Shown here: one piece after another, positions 25,716 to 37,078 of the stretch
How positions within the stretch are numbered: position 1 is the first letter of the stretch
Layout: each line of letters opens with the position of its first letter
From: Isoetes taiwanensis
Taxonomy: Eukaryota > Streptophyta > Lycopodiopsida > Isoetales > Isoetaceae
DNA: 64,000 bases
Assembly (NCBI GenBank): GCA_021234155.1
Contig: JAJEKV010000055.1
Span: 975,090-1,039,089 of the forward strand
Reading direction: 5' to 3'
The notes under the pieces: generated by a model
The model's input: only the letters and a program-made list of their open reading frames with translations
What the model was told of the DNA's origin: nothing
Database searches by the model: none
Program-made: the position numbers and the translations under genes

Positions 25716-26118
25716 GTGCTTGTGGAACTTGCCCAAGTTCAACTTCTACAATGAAGTTGGGAATAGAGAGGGTTATTAGAGAAAAGTTTGGAGATCTTTG
25801 TTCGATGTGGTTGATGCGGACAAAGGACATGCTATCGTGAATGTTGCGATGAAGTATATATCTGTGAATGTGATGTTGGTAGTTTTGTGCCCATTCTTTG
25901 CTTTTTACTTCTTCCGGGCTATCGATTCTCATCTAGATATGTTACGACTGCGATTCAAAACTATGGTGGTGCAGTTGATGTTGTTGGTGTTGACACCGCT
26001 TTTTGGAGAATGCCAGGTCAAATACAAGGGCCCCAAGACCTCTTGCTCTTGAAATTCAAGCCGCTATAAAAGACGGGGTTTCGATATTGCTAAGGTGGTG
26101 ATATTGAGTTCTGACTGA
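25716..26118 (+). pseudogene. NifU-like (NFU) scaffold protein, downstream exons, disrupted
   Basis: After the acceptor at 25715 the sequence reads GACGTCPSSTSTMKLGIE, the CxxC-containing NFU motif whose two Cys bind the bridging [4Fe-4S] cluster (the Gly is completed from the phase-1 donor at 13854), then RVIREKFGDL. A 1-base shift follows (FDVVDADKGHAIVNV). After a likely small intron (donor near 25850; acceptor position 25916-25917 reads GG where AG is expected) comes AIDSHLDMLR, then QNYGGAVDVVGVD, GECQVKYKGP, LALEIQAAIKD and FDIAKVVILSSD ending TGA at 26116-26118. These are, in order, the second half of plant NFU proteins. At least four single-base frame breaks are present. It is either a pseudogene or a real gene with consensus errors. 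Confidence 0.75.
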
Positions 26119-28251
26119 CATGAGAGGGGTTTACAGGTTTACTGCAACCCAAAATGTTCACCATGTTAAAAAAACAAAAAAAGTGAAGCATCGAGATCGA
26201 TTTGTATGTCAAGTCACAGTTCTCTGCATTCCTTTCACATAATTTTTAAAAATGACATATCCAAATATATTGTCTTTATCAATGTCCTGACGCTTCCTAC
26301 AAATTTATGGTGAGCTCACCAAAGTTAGAATTTGTAGAATGAAATGGGCTAAATTGCACTTTATTCTACTATTCTCTATGCGAGCTCAACTCTTGGCCAA
26401 ACTATGGTGTAGAGTTGTCTTGAGCTTCATTTTCTTAGGCATATCACCAGCACAGTTGGAGCAAAGAAGTCACACCCAAGTAATACAAATACCAATTATG
26501 TGTCGTTGATGAAGTACGTCAAATTTTGATTCTTCTCTATGGATGTTAAAGAGTTTAATGCAATTCCACTGAAAAATTGGAAAAATTCTATGGTTTCCGT
26601 TTCTTGAGGAAAAAAAAAGTTCCTATTGAAAATTCTTGGTTTCAACAAGTAGATTGCAAAGGTTCCCCAGAATTTGTCGCTCACGAAGAAGCATCCGCTT
26701 AACTAATTTGGAATAAAAAATAGAATGCCATTATTGGATAAAATTAGACATCACATTTTGGTATATACTAGCATAAACAACATTTCAATTTAATTCAATT
26801 CATCAATGAAAAAAGCTAAAATTTGTAAGATTGGGTATTTATCTCTAAACTTGCAAATCAACCATGCAATATATTTTTAACATTCAAAGTCTATATGCAC
26901 AAGGCTTGGCACACATGAGTTAAGGGGACAATGCAAAAAGCTTAAGCCAAGAATGATTAGGAGCAAGGTGGTGTTAAGGGGAAGATGTGAAAAGTCTAAG
27001 CCAAGAATAATTACATAATTTTGATTACCATCCATGTTCAAGACATTTTTGCTACAAAATCTGGAGGATATGAGGTAATTTCGGGCACCATGTCGTCCTT
27101 GATGCAAAACAAATGGCAACAGTGCAGGTTCAACTCTTGCACGTTCTTTTGCATCGCAAGGATGTCCAGAATTGAGATCTATTCGACTTAGCACAAAACT
27201 TCTTTTGCAGTGGGTTGGAGAAGAGAAATGTTCGCGGCGGCCGCAAGGCCGCCGCGATAAATTTCTTGTATATATTACAATAAATTTTTTTGCAACATTT
27301 GTCTTAATGTCAATTTAAAAATAGAGTATTTTTGAACTCAAGTATGCACTAGTGGATTGCATAGTTAAGAACTTGAAAGAAAGAGGCCAGTTCCTTGATT
27401 GTCGAGAATGGAAGCACCATTGCATTGTCTTCGGCCCTTCATGATTATATGCATCACCTACGTTAAGCAGCAAGATCACACACAATATAAAAGAGGGCAA
27501 ATTATTATAATGTTTGTTGTTCTATTCTATTCTTATTATAAGTCTCGACAATTACACGGAGGCAACATAAAGATGATGCAAAAGCCTATGGTGTTTAATT
27601 CTGGTGACCAACGTGGGAGTTGGGCCTTTATTTTTAAGTGAGGATTAATAAAATGATGCCACGTGGCATCCATGAAAATTGGCTTTTGCACTCCGGCAAC
27701 ATCAATAACAGGTTTTCCAGAAATCAACGACGAATTTACACAGTCCATTCCCTTGTTTTGCCATCTTCATCTCCAATCAATCTACACCAGAGTTCAAGCA
27801 CAGGACCGGACGTAGCCAATTCACGCCAGAGTTTAAGCATAGGACCGGATATAGCCAGGCTTCGGATCCCTCTTGTGAAATCATACGCAAATGTAGAAAT
27901 ACTACCATTGCCATGGCAGGTTTCACAGGCTACAGATCAACTCAAAAAGCCTTACCTCTCAAATACCACTTCCAGTTATAAAGACCGTGTTTTTCCATCG
28001 CCTACAGAGCCTTACTTTCTCAAACTAGCACCTCCTTTTATGAGGCCCCTGTTTTTGCACCGCCTAACAGAAGCCCTTGTTTTTGCTCCATAAAAATCCT
28101 CTGGTTCTGCCTACGAAAATCCCCTATTCTGTAGAGAAATCCTCTGTTTTCCCCTTTCTTGTCGGACTTGCTTCCATTCATTTCTTCTCGGACCCTTTCT
28201 CTTTACCTCCATTCAACCACAAAGCAAAAGGTTTCGAACATGCATTACCAA
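26119..28251. other. intergenic with a GC palindrome and internal short repeats
   Basis: Mostly AT-rich. A perfect GC palindrome lies at 27232-27257. A plus-strand frame at 27638-28093 (151 codons) overlaps two pairs of short direct repeats (ACCGGA units near 27805 and 27842; CCTTAC units near 27952 and 28008), so I do not call it a gene. Confidence 0.4.
27221..27266. repeat. GC-rich foldback palindrome
   Basis: TCGCGGCGGCC at 27232-27242 and GGCCGCCGCGA at 27247-27257 are perfect 11-bp arms around a GCAA loop. Flanking AGAAAT.. and ..ATTTCTT extend the inverted repeat imperfectly. The outer right part (CGATAAATTTCTTGTA) resembles CGATAAATTACTTGTA at about 54312 and CGATAAATCATTTGTA at about 55554, suggesting a repeat family. 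Confidence 0.6.
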
Positions 28252-28400
28252 ACAAGGTGCTGCGCACGGAGGGTTGCCCTCCGTGACCCGAGAGTGAAAT
28301 GGCTTAAATCACACTTCAAAGTCATGTTTTCGAGCATATACTGACATATACTTGGAATATACCACAAACCCACATGGATGAGGGTTTTCCCCTTAGGGAC
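28252..28400. repeat. dispersed hairpin repeat, copy 1
   Basis: Begins ACAAGGTGCTGCGCACGG and carries a perfect 9-bp hairpin (CACGGAGGG, TTG loop, CCCTCCGTG) at 28265-28285. Sequence to about 28330 matches 62521-62600. The right part (CATATACTTGGAATAT, ACCCACAT, then GGGTTTTCCCC) resembles 32560-32617. It is probably one short element family whose copies are differently preserved. Confidence 0.6.
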
Positions 28401-29375
28401 ATGCAAAGACTGGCTCAACACATGCACGCACTGTAGCCCGGTTCTCCAAGATTCAAGGAATTCGAATTTTTATTGCTATTTTTGTTTTCTAATTTTGAAA
28501 TTGCCTCCAAGATTTCCAACCACCTTTATTGATTTTAGTACTAAATTGGAGGACAAAAGGGACATCGAAAATGAGACACCCCAGTGTGCAGACATTTGTT
28601 TAGTTCTAAAACTACAAGGTTGAATCCATTATTAATGTTCAACATTTTATGGTAGAGTATATCTCTCAATTTTGAATGGTGTGGAAGACGATCTTGAATA
28701 TGTTTCAACACCTAAGTAGTTCAAAATCTGCTCCAGGTCCTGTTGATAAAACAAAAACAATTTTCATTATACCTGAGAAACTAATTTACCACAGGTTCTA
28801 TAACTCTATCATGATGCTCACTGTGTGCAAAATAAGAATATCTTTGCCATGCCAGGATATCACCAGAAATGTTAAAACAGGGAAAACAAATTATTATTTT
28901 TTAAGCTGAACCCAGAAATGTCAACAAGCCTTATCGGTCCATCATTACATGAATGTATGGCATATTGGTTGAAACAAATGAACTTTATTCATCTCAACTT
29001 GTCGGAAAAACATGTAGCCCAACTCAAGAAATAGATGCTCTGTATGATGTTTCACAAGTATAGTACAATGTCCAGTGATGAGGTTAGTGCATCTCTCATA
29101 TGGTTTAATGGAACTTACTTTTCCTTCCTTCATGGACTAACCTAGACGTATATTGGTTTTCATAGACAGGAATAAGATAAACATTCCTACTCGATAGTAA
29201 CATTAGGACACAGCTCCAGTATTTATATAACGAGAGATGTCGTGATAACAAATACAAAGTAGCCATACTTGCAAAGATAGATAACAAATACAAAGTAGCC
29301 AAATGGTGAGATATACGGGTGACTATAGTTTATGAGTTACAATGTTGACATCTATTTGGACAATTTCTTATATTT
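28401..29375. other. intergenic, nothing recognised
   Basis: AT-rich with no gene. A 21-bp motif (ATAACAAATACAAAGTAGCC plus A) is duplicated at about 29247 and 29281. Confidence 0.4.
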
Positions 29376-30755
29376 CTATGGTGATATTCTGCTATTATCA
29401 GCAATGATATCCTGAATGGTAAGAGGGGGATGGGAAGGCATGGGTTTAAACCTAGGGAGTTGAGGAAGAGTAAGAACACCTGCTAAGATCTGAAGGGCCT
29501 GCTTCATAGAGAGCCTCATTTTTAGTTGGAAGATCTCTCTCAATGGCTCTTCTACCACTGCTCCGAAACTGACCACATCTGTTTTATCTGTGGCCTTGCC
29601 TATATCAAGATACTCCGGTGCCAAATATCCCAATGTGCCTGCTGTGATAGTTGTTTCAGGACTAGAGTTATGTTCCACAAGACACGCAAGTCCAAAATCT
29701 CCTAGCCTTGCATTGAAACTGGCATCAAGCATGATGTTACTAGTCTTCACATCCCTGTACACTACTAGTTGATCCCATTCTGAATGCAAATAAGCAAGTG
29801 CAGCAGCAACTCCTGATACAATCTTGAATCTGATGGGCCAAGTTAGTATATTCTTGTTTTTTTTGAGCGAGGTGCCTATCCAGCTGCCATTAGGCATAAA
29901 ATCATAAACTAAAAGCACCTCTCCTCTCCGGCACCAACCTTGAAGTTGTAACAAGTTCGCGATGGCTAAGTCTTCCTATAATTGATAATTCTGAAAACAA
30001 ATTTACTCTTTCCTTGCTTGCTTCCCTCTCCTCTTTTTATTGCAACTATAAGGTCGAGTGGGCATGATGCCCTTATAGACACCGCCAAATGCCCCATGCC
30101 CAAGTATTCTCGCTGGGGGTAAAGCCCTTGGTGGCCGTGCGAGATCTTTATAGGTGAACTTCGAGGGACCTTGAACCATATCACGAACGAAATGAGCTAG
30201 TTCTTCTAAGGCATTTCCACTTTTTCCAAATCCACCAAAGCGGCATGACAAGCACTATAGCTACAACAAATCTTGAACTAATCGAAATGCCAAAAAAGGG
30301 GCCGGGATCCGTGCAAGTGATATCTCTACAATGGCTTTTTCCTACAATAGCCTCCCCAAGGAGCTGGAGCGGAGGGAGAAGAAGATGAACCGAGAATGCA
30401 TCTCTACATTACCTCCGGTGGCGGTGAGAATCCAACATACACGCACTCATTGAATAGGCTACCCGGTTTATGGGACTTAGAGAAAGAAGACGCTTTTGAG
30501 GTTTTACGGGTTGAATAGCTTAAGCTTGCCTCTAGTTCTTGCCTTGAACTATCGTAGTCAATCCGTCTTGTGATAGGAAGTCCACTCTTAAGCTCAATCC
30601 CCCTCAATGATCCCGCATCCGCATATTCGTAGATTCCATCTTTGTTCACATCAACCCCAACATGGTTATCATTTGGATCCATAAACTCCACATTCGAGAA
30701 ATGTATCAAACTCAACCGCAAAACTGTGCATTTTGTCATCCGGATCCAACACCGG
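29376..30755 (-). pseudogene. L-type lectin receptor-like kinase, copy A, broken and 5'-truncated
   Basis: L-type LecRKs are plasma-membrane receptors with an extracellular legume-lectin domain, one membrane helix and a Ser/Thr kinase. On the minus strand, part of the lectin domain is at 30755-30404 (VEFMDPNDNHVGVDVN, metal-binding region). The juxtamembrane and P-loop (ILGHGAFGGVYKG) are at 30251-30003, a shifted VAIK lysine segment is near 30020-29990, and the kinase core at 29954-29376 has VYRDVKTSNIMLD (HRD His is Tyr), LGDFGLACL and GYLAPEY. Several frameshifts separate these blocks, the alphaC region and C-lobe end are missing, and the lectin N-terminus and signal peptide are replaced by the kinase end of copy B at about 30755. 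Non-functional as written. Confidence 0.85.
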
Positions 30756-32540
30756 CTAAGATCCGAAAGGCCCGCTTCATAGAGAGCCTCATTTTTAATT
30801 GGAAGATCTCTCTCAATGGCTCTTCTACCGTTGCCACTCCTAACACCATTGCTCGAAACCGACCACATCTATTTTATCGTGGCCTTGCCTCGTATCAAGA
30901 TACTCCTCGGTGCCAAATATCCAATGTGCCTTTCTTTGTGATAGTTGTTTCAGGACTAGAGTTATGTTCCACAAGACACGCAAGTCCAAAATCTCCTAGC
31001 CTTGCATTGAAACCGCATCAAGCATGATGTTACTAGACTTCACATCCTGTACACTACTAGTTGATCCCATTCCGAATGCAAATAAGCAAGTGCAAAGACA
31101 ACTCCCCGATACAATCTTGAATCGATGGGCCAAGTTAGTATATTCTTGTTTTTGCGAGCGGTGCCTATCCAGGCTGCCATTAGGCATAAAATCATAAACT
31201 AAAAGCACCTCTCCTCTCTCGGCACCAACCTTGAAGTTGTAACAAGTTGCGGCGAAGTCTTCCTATAATTGATAATTACGAAACAAATTTACTCTTTCCT
31301 TGCTTGCTTCCCTCTCCTCTTTTTACTTTTAACTATAAGGTCGAGAATTGGGCATGATGCCCTTATAGACAACGCCAAATGCCCCATGCCCAAGTATTAC
31401 GCTAGGGGTAAAGCCCTTGGTGGCCAGCGAGATCTTTATAGGTGAACTTCGAGGACCTTGAACCATATCCGAACGAAATGAGCTAGTTCTTCTAAGGCAT
31501 TTCCACTTTTTCCAGCTCCACCAAAGCGGATGACAAGCATTATAGCTACAACAAATGCAGGAACTAATCGAAATGCCAAAAAGTGGCCGGGATCCGGGCA
31601 AGTGATATCTCTACAATGGCTTTTTCCTACAATAGCCTCCGAGAGCTGGAGCAGGGAGGGAGAAGATGAACCGAGAATGCATCTCTACATTACCTCCAAA
31701 GTGGCGGTGAGAATCCAACATACACGCACTCATTGAACAAAGCTACCCGGTTTATGGGACTTAGAGAAAGAAGACGCTTTTGAGGTTTACGGGTTGAATA
31801 GCTTAAGCTTACCTCTAGTTCTTGCCTTGAACTATAAGTAGTCAATTAGTCTTTGGATAGGAAGTCCACTCTTAAGCTCAATCCCTTGTGATCCTGCATC
31901 TGCATATTGCGAGATTCCATGTTTGTTCACATCAACCCCAACATGGTTATCATTTGGATCCATAAACTCCACATTCAAAATGTATCAAACTCAAGCTGCA
32001 AAACTATGCATTTTGTCATCCGGATCTTGAGTTCGTTTAAAACCCTAGCCAGCCGTCCGATCCCAAAGGATAGAGTTTTCATTTATAATGGAGAAGGAAA
32101 AAGATGTAGAAAATGAGGGTGTGAAGTTGGCTTCTCTAATAGAAGAGCCCGATAGGTTGGGAATACAATGATATGCCTGTGCTTATGCCTGGAGAGTCTT
32201 TAGTTATCTCTATGCTTCCATTCTTGAGCATGGAGTCTCCATGTAATGTTAGGTTTGAAGAAGCATCGAATGAATCGTAGGAAAAGGTAATGTCTTGAGC
32301 ATATGCGTAGGGTGATCGATAACAGAGTAGAGGATATAAGGGTTTTCTCAATTTGATCATGAACATATGGTTGGACATCATCACGAATCCGAGGTATATG
32401 GTATATGGCGGAAGGGAGGGCAGAATCCGAGGTGCAGAAGCCATAGCCAAGTCCGGCGGATAGCGTTTGTGTAGCAGGCTGATAATGGGGTTGGATGACC
32501 GACCATTCTGACGGCGGCGGTTTTTAGCGATCATCGGCAT
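30756..32540 (-). pseudogene. L-type lectin receptor-like kinase, copy B, broken
   Basis: A second tandem copy of the LecRK, same strand. It starts upstream of copy A with the lectin N-terminus at about 32310-32136 (DITFSYDSFDASSNLTLHG, strand 1 of legume lectins), preceded by a poorly defined leader. Lectin core lies at about 32020-31690, membrane/juxtamembrane and P-loop (ILGHGAFGVVYKG) at 31601-31329, and kinase N-lobe and catalytic-loop pieces (VYDFMPNGSLDRH, DVKSSNIMLD) at 31208-30996. The kinase end is cut at about 30756 where copy A's lectin begins. It has frameshifts at different places from copy A. Comparing the two suggests an ancestral intronless gene. Confidence 0.82.
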
Positions 32541-32640
32541 ATGCTAGGTATATGCCAAGCATATACTTGAATATGCCCACATACCCACATAAACGGGGTT
32601 GCCCCCAGGGGCAACCCAAAAACATATAGCTCTGTTCTCT
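32541..32640. repeat. dispersed hairpin repeat, related to copy 1
   Basis: A perfect 10-bp stem GGGTTGCCCC / GGGGCAACCC with a CA loop lies at 32596-32617. It is preceded by CATATACTTGAATAT and ACCCACAT, as at 28340-28375. Confidence 0.6.
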
Positions 32641-33325
32641 GGGCTCCATAGCTCTGCTAAGAACCCGCTGCAAGAAAAACGCTTTTTTTTTTTTTTTTTT
32701 TTTTGTGGATCTGAGCCCAAATAGCTCTATCGAACTTTCTACAGCTGATCAGAGCATATGCCGGAGAGTGCTATGGCGGATCCTTCAATCTATTGCAACT
32801 AAAAGGACCGGATAGTGGAACCCAGAAGTTCACATTCTTCCGTTTGTTGATTCTGTGAACCAAATCCACCCAAAGAAAACCCAGCGGCAATTAACAATAG
32901 CTCGGGCTCTTGTGTTGCTCCAATGGCATTTTCAGTTATCCTACATATTGTTTGGATCTGGATCGATTCAGATACAACTGTTGTGGATTGCAGCCAGATC
33001 TGATTTGCTGCACATGGTTGACACTGGCCGCCATTAATGCATCATCCACACATATCGGCATCAAATCCAGATATAAATGCCATGAATGCACACGTGTCAT
33101 GTGCTAATACTTTTCAAGGTAGAAATTAGACGAGAACAGAACCTTATTAAACCTATCTAAACCTATGCATTAAAGTTATGAAAGCTATGCATTAAAACTA
33201 TGTAAACCTATGGATTAAACCTATGAAAGCACATTGAAATGATTAAGCCTATGTAAAACTATGTATTAAACCTATGAAAGCCTCTTAAACCTATGAATTA
33301 AACCTCTGTAAACCTTGTTGGACAG
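32641..33325. other. poly(T) tract and A-rich imperfect tandem repeat
   Basis: A homopolymer T tract of about 22 bp lies at 32683-32704. From about 33145 to 33320 the motif AAACCTATG(C/A)ATTAAA recurs irregularly at least six times, an imperfect minisatellite. No gene recognised. Confidence 0.5.
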
Positions 33326-33724
33326 GTGACTCTGGAAAGCTCTTCTAGAAAGTTGGTACTTACAAAGGCACCTCCAATACATGTTGGAAGTTCTTCAAAA
33401 CAAATGAGATTAGTAGCTCCTCCTCAGAAGAATATGACACAGGCTGCAACCACAACACATATTGGGAGTTTCTCACATAAAGGAGGCTACCCTTTCGGAC
33501 AACCAGAACATCCAAGGCATGTTGGAGGTTCCTCAAGGCAGGAGGAGTTTCCCTCTCTTTCCTCGAGCAAGCCTGGGATACCTTCTTCTTCAACCACGCC
33601 ACATGCCTCGACCTCTACACCTTGGAAGTCTTCTAACATTGTGGGAAGGGTTATAATACGGAGCAAGCACGGGGGAGTGGTCCACGGCGAATGGGTTATT
33701 GGAATTATGGCAAATACTATGTAA
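33326..33724 (+). CDS. unrecognised Ser-rich ORF with internal repeat
   Basis: An open frame of 132 codons starting with ATG. It is rich in Ser, Pro and Gly, with three imperfect copies of a (H/P)(V/I)G(S/G)(S/F)S motif near residues 19, 46 and 66. I recognise no family. It begins right after an A-rich minisatellite and ends next to the truncated Gypsy element, so it may be part of a mobile element or simply repeat-derived. No sign of a membrane segment. Confidence 0.25.
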   Translation: MTLESSSRKLVLTKAPPIHVGSSSKQMRLVAPPQKNMTQAATTTHIGSFSHKGGYPFGQPEHPRHVGGSSRQEEFPSLSSSKPGIPSSSTTPHASTSTPWKSSNIVGRVIIRSKHGGVVHGEWVIGIMANTM

Positions 33725-33743
33725 ATGTTATCCTTAAGGTCAC

Positions 33744-36214
33744 CTAATAATATAAAGGGGCATAGGATAACATAGCATTTGGGTGTGAAGAACCATTGAT
33801 ATTTATGGAAGGGGTCGAGGCACTATCATTGGGATGATTAATGGTTGAGAAAAGGATTATAGATAATGTCCCATATGATAAATCATATAATCTAATTAAA
33901 GGGAAGGAGATATTTTGATCGATACACATGCACATGTTCCCATCTTTTTTCTTTACAAGGATGACAGGTGCCCCAAATGGTGACTTACTAGGCCTTATGA
34001 AACCCTTTTGGAGCAATTCTTGAATTTGTTTTTTGATCTCTTCTTGCTCCAAGTGGCTAAATCTATATGACGCCGTGCCCACTGGCTTAGTCCCTGGTTC
34101 CAAGTCTATCTCGTGGGAGATTTCTCTCAATGGTACTCCTTTCGAGAGTTCTTCTGGGAACACATCCCTATATTTATTAAGCAAACTCTCAAGCTTGTCA
34201 TCCTTGTCCATAGCATTTATTTGCATTGAATCTATGGGGGAGTCAAGAACATAGACAAGATATTTTTCATTAATGTTGGAACGGAAACAATGTTTGGCTT
34301 GCATAGCCGTTATTAACTTGGGGGCAACTATAAGGAGTACCCTGAAGGGTAATTTCCTTCCCTCCTTTAGAAATAACTAACAAGTGTTTTTTCCAATCAA
34401 TAGGAGGGTTAACCATTTGAAGCCATTTGATACCCAGTACCACATCAAATCTGGTAAGTTTTGCTAAGTCAAAACTCATTGTTTCCTCATAGTCCCCAAT
34501 GGTCAAGTGCACACCAGCCACCTCGTGGTTCCAATGCTGAATCTGTTTCCCAGCTTCAGTCTCAATTTCGTATGGTGCCACTTGAACCAATTCCATCTTT
34601 AGTCCTTGTGCTAAGTCTGCAGAAATGAAATTGTCAGTACTCCCAGAGTCAACAAGAACAATAACATTTCTATTATTTATTTTCCCAAGTAAACGGATAA
34701 CTTGCCCAGCAAAGTTATCTTCCTTACTTACCGAACTAGGCTCTCCCCGAGCTATGGCGGAGAGTTGCTTGGTTCCCCCTTCAACTTGCTTTGTTGTAGC
34801 GGCCATCACCTTCTTGTCCTTATAGGGTTTTGGGCAATCCCTGGCCATATGCCCCTTTGCACCGCAATTGTAATAAGCAAATGGCTTAGTGGACTTCTTC
34901 CCTGAAGAGGCATCCCTTTTGCCTTTATCATTGCTTGGAGGGTTAACTTGGGCTGCGCTAGCCCTTTTATTCGACCCTCCTTGCTTATTTTCAAGTTTTC
35001 TTTGCTTACATTCTTGGAAGCGACGAGCCTTTTTGCTCTCTTCCTCCCCTTCTTCTCTTGGGGAGCTTGCTAATGTGCGTACTAGGGACACTGCAGACTC
35101 AAAATCCCCTGGATTTACCTGCCTGATGTGTGCCCTAAGGCTACGATATTTAAGCCCATCTTCAAAATAACTTACTTGCATCCGTGCTGGCATTTCCTTG
35201 ATCCTTGCAAATATACCTCTTAAAGTGTTGATGTATTGCTGTAAGGTGCCCATTTGTCTGATGCTTTTAAGCTGGATCAGTGCATGATGTTGATCATGGT
35301 GAGGGGCGTATTTTTGCTTAAAGAATTTGCAAAAGTCTGCCCAACTATTTATCTTTACTCCTCTACCCATGAGGATCCCCCACTAAGAAGCAACAGCCCC
35401 TCGCAACTGAAGAGTAGCATGCAGCACCCTAGCTACATCTCCCTTCTTGGTGGCTCGAAAATAGGCTCTAACTAGTTAAGCCATTGAATGGCTTGTTCTG
35501 CTGACTCAGTGCCACATAATTCAGGATTATCTCTCTTTTCTAGCCCCTTAACTTCCTCAAGAGATAACTTTGCCAGGACTTCTACTCCCTCAGTGGGATT
35601 TGCATCAATCATCCTAGCCATAGTCCCTTGAGCTTGGCTAGTCTGGTTTGCAATAGCAGTTGGGTTTACATGAGAGGGGTTTGCTTGGGTTAAGACCTTT
35701 CCCGGGGCTCCCTGAGCCTGGTTAACTCGGGCTCCCTGAGCCTGGTGCCCCCTGGGGCCCTTGCCAATAATCGGGCGATGGTATCAAATAACTTCTTCTC
35801 TTTTTCTGCTGCATCATTAGCTTGCTTGGTTAATTGGAGTTGCAAGCTCTTGAGCAATTGATTAGTACGTGCTTGCTCAATTTTTGTTTTTGCAACCTGT
35901 CCCATCAATTCACAGATTCTTGCTTTGGCATAATCCAATTCCCCTTGAAAGTTGAAGGGATCAGGATCCTCTAACTTTTTCGGTGTGAATGGGGAATCCT
36001 GGGCTGCAAGTTCTTCTTCTTGATCATGCATTTGCTGATTATCTAATCCTTCCTGACGGAATTTGGAGGTGAGTTCATCTAATTCTCTCACTTCTTCTTT
36101 CGTAGGAGCAAGATCATCAAGAAGGTCTTCTCCTTCTTCTGAGATAAGGGAAGCCAGGCCCATAAGGGGATCTTCTGCCATGATTTCCCTCTCCATATCA
36201 GCCTCAAACTCAGG
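33744..36214 (-). pseudogene. Gypsy gag-protease-RT, interrupted
   Basis: From 36196 (first in-frame ATG) to 35690 is a Glu-rich, coiled-coil-like gag N-terminus. 35690-35370 is gag with stops. 35370-34270 is gag core (WADFCKFFKQKYAP), a zinc knuckle YYNCGAKGHMARDC whose first Cys is Tyr, and a pepsin-like protease with VDSGSTDNFIS. A stop after this segment is followed by 34304-33744 in another frame, with YRDVFPEELSKG and the RT start (FIRPSKSPFGAPVILVKKKDG). The frame then degenerates and no catalytic YxDD is reached. Ty3/Gypsy order and motifs are clear; the element cannot be autonomous. Confidence 0.85.
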
Positions 36215-36226
36215 CTCTGATACCAA

Positions 36227-36633
36227 TGATTTTCCACGGTGTTACAGTCTTCCCTAAAGACTTAGATTGATGTTTGCAATCAGAGATTTGCAGAGGAATT
36301 GCTCTTGCTTATAGTATGATGCCCCCTTCAAGGAAATATGGGTCTTATATACAGAGCCCCAAACTGGGATATGAAGGGCTCCCCCTGAAGCCCAAGGGCC
36401 GATTTGGCCAAATCGATCCATATCCTGGCTTCTAAATCCCTCCTGGGATCAAATCGATCTCTGATATGGTAGATCCGGGAGGCTGCCTGCGCCACAGCCC
36501 AGCCCGATGGCTGTTGGCTTGCCCATCCAATCGGGCCATGCCACCTTACCTCTTAATGAGGGATTTGTTTGTATAGCTAAGGATTTGTAATTTAGTTTAC
36601 CTTTGCCCCATGTATTTGAACATGTCCATAACA
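36227..36633 (-). repeat. candidate Gypsy 5' LTR
   Basis: About 407 bp between the primer-binding site and CCATAACA at 36626-36633, which reads TGTTATGG on the minus strand. It includes GTATATAAG on the minus strand at 36352-36344. There is no partner LTR in the window for confirmation. Confidence 0.5.
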
Positions 36634-37078
36634 CATAGCCACTACTTTTCTGGGATCGACATGGGGTCTAACCTTGATTCCTGGTGTGACTAGGTAAGGG
36701 ATAGTGAGGCCAACTAGTGTCTCGAATGTAGCCTTCTTCATCTGATAGAACTAGTGCCACATATCATCCTCAAACGAGGAAAGGCAGTTCCAAGCATGAT
36801 TATCAATGCTGTCCCATTGTGTTGTCTGCCTTGGACATACCCAAAATATCCTGGAAGGCCTCTTTAACCTCGGAAAGGCCGCCAACAGCAAGGTGGAAGA
36901 TGCCCCATGCACACATGTAATTTATGTTGTCTTCTAGCTCTCCATCCTCTTCTAAAAAGTCCATTGGGTCTTCTTCATCAATTTCTTGTATTAAATGAAG
37001 ACTGAAGCGTTGGAAGGCCAACCCAAGGAGAATGGCTCTCAGAAGCATGGCAATCATGCCGAGAATTATCAGATCCAT
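36634..37078 (-). pseudogene. PIF/Harbinger-like transposase N-terminal relic
   Basis: Minus strand: a frame from 37078 to 36803 begins with a hydrophobic stretch and an acidic segment (DEEDPMDFLEEDGE). After a frameshift at about 36805 it continues FYQMKKATFETLVGLTIPYL and PHVDPRKVVAM, up to the Gypsy LTR edge. The F..M...TFE.L...L.PYL ... (P).(E/P)K.VA pattern is that of the N-terminal helical region of PIF/Harbinger nucleases. The DDE core would lie beyond the Gypsy insertion and is not seen. Assignment rests on this short motif. Confidence 0.4.

Larger units (their letters stand above)
33744..36633 (-). mobile_element. Gypsy-type LTR retrotransposon, 3'-truncated
   Basis: Read on the minus strand: a candidate 5' LTR (36633-36227, TGTTATGG...AATCA, minus-strand TATA at about 36352-36344), then TGGTATCAGAG primer site at 36225-36215, gag, CCHC, protease and the first part of a Ty3/Gypsy RT, ending at about 33744-33880. 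No second LTR, RNase H or integrase is found to the left, so the 3' half is lost. The right LTR edge falls within a PIF/Harbinger-like transposase relic, suggesting insertion into it. The LTR boundary is inferred from TG/CA ends and the primer site only. Confidence 0.75.

Noticed and set aside
27638-28093. 151-codon plus-strand ORF
   Set aside because: Built on short nucleotide repeats with no motif; its length is explained by repeat structure.
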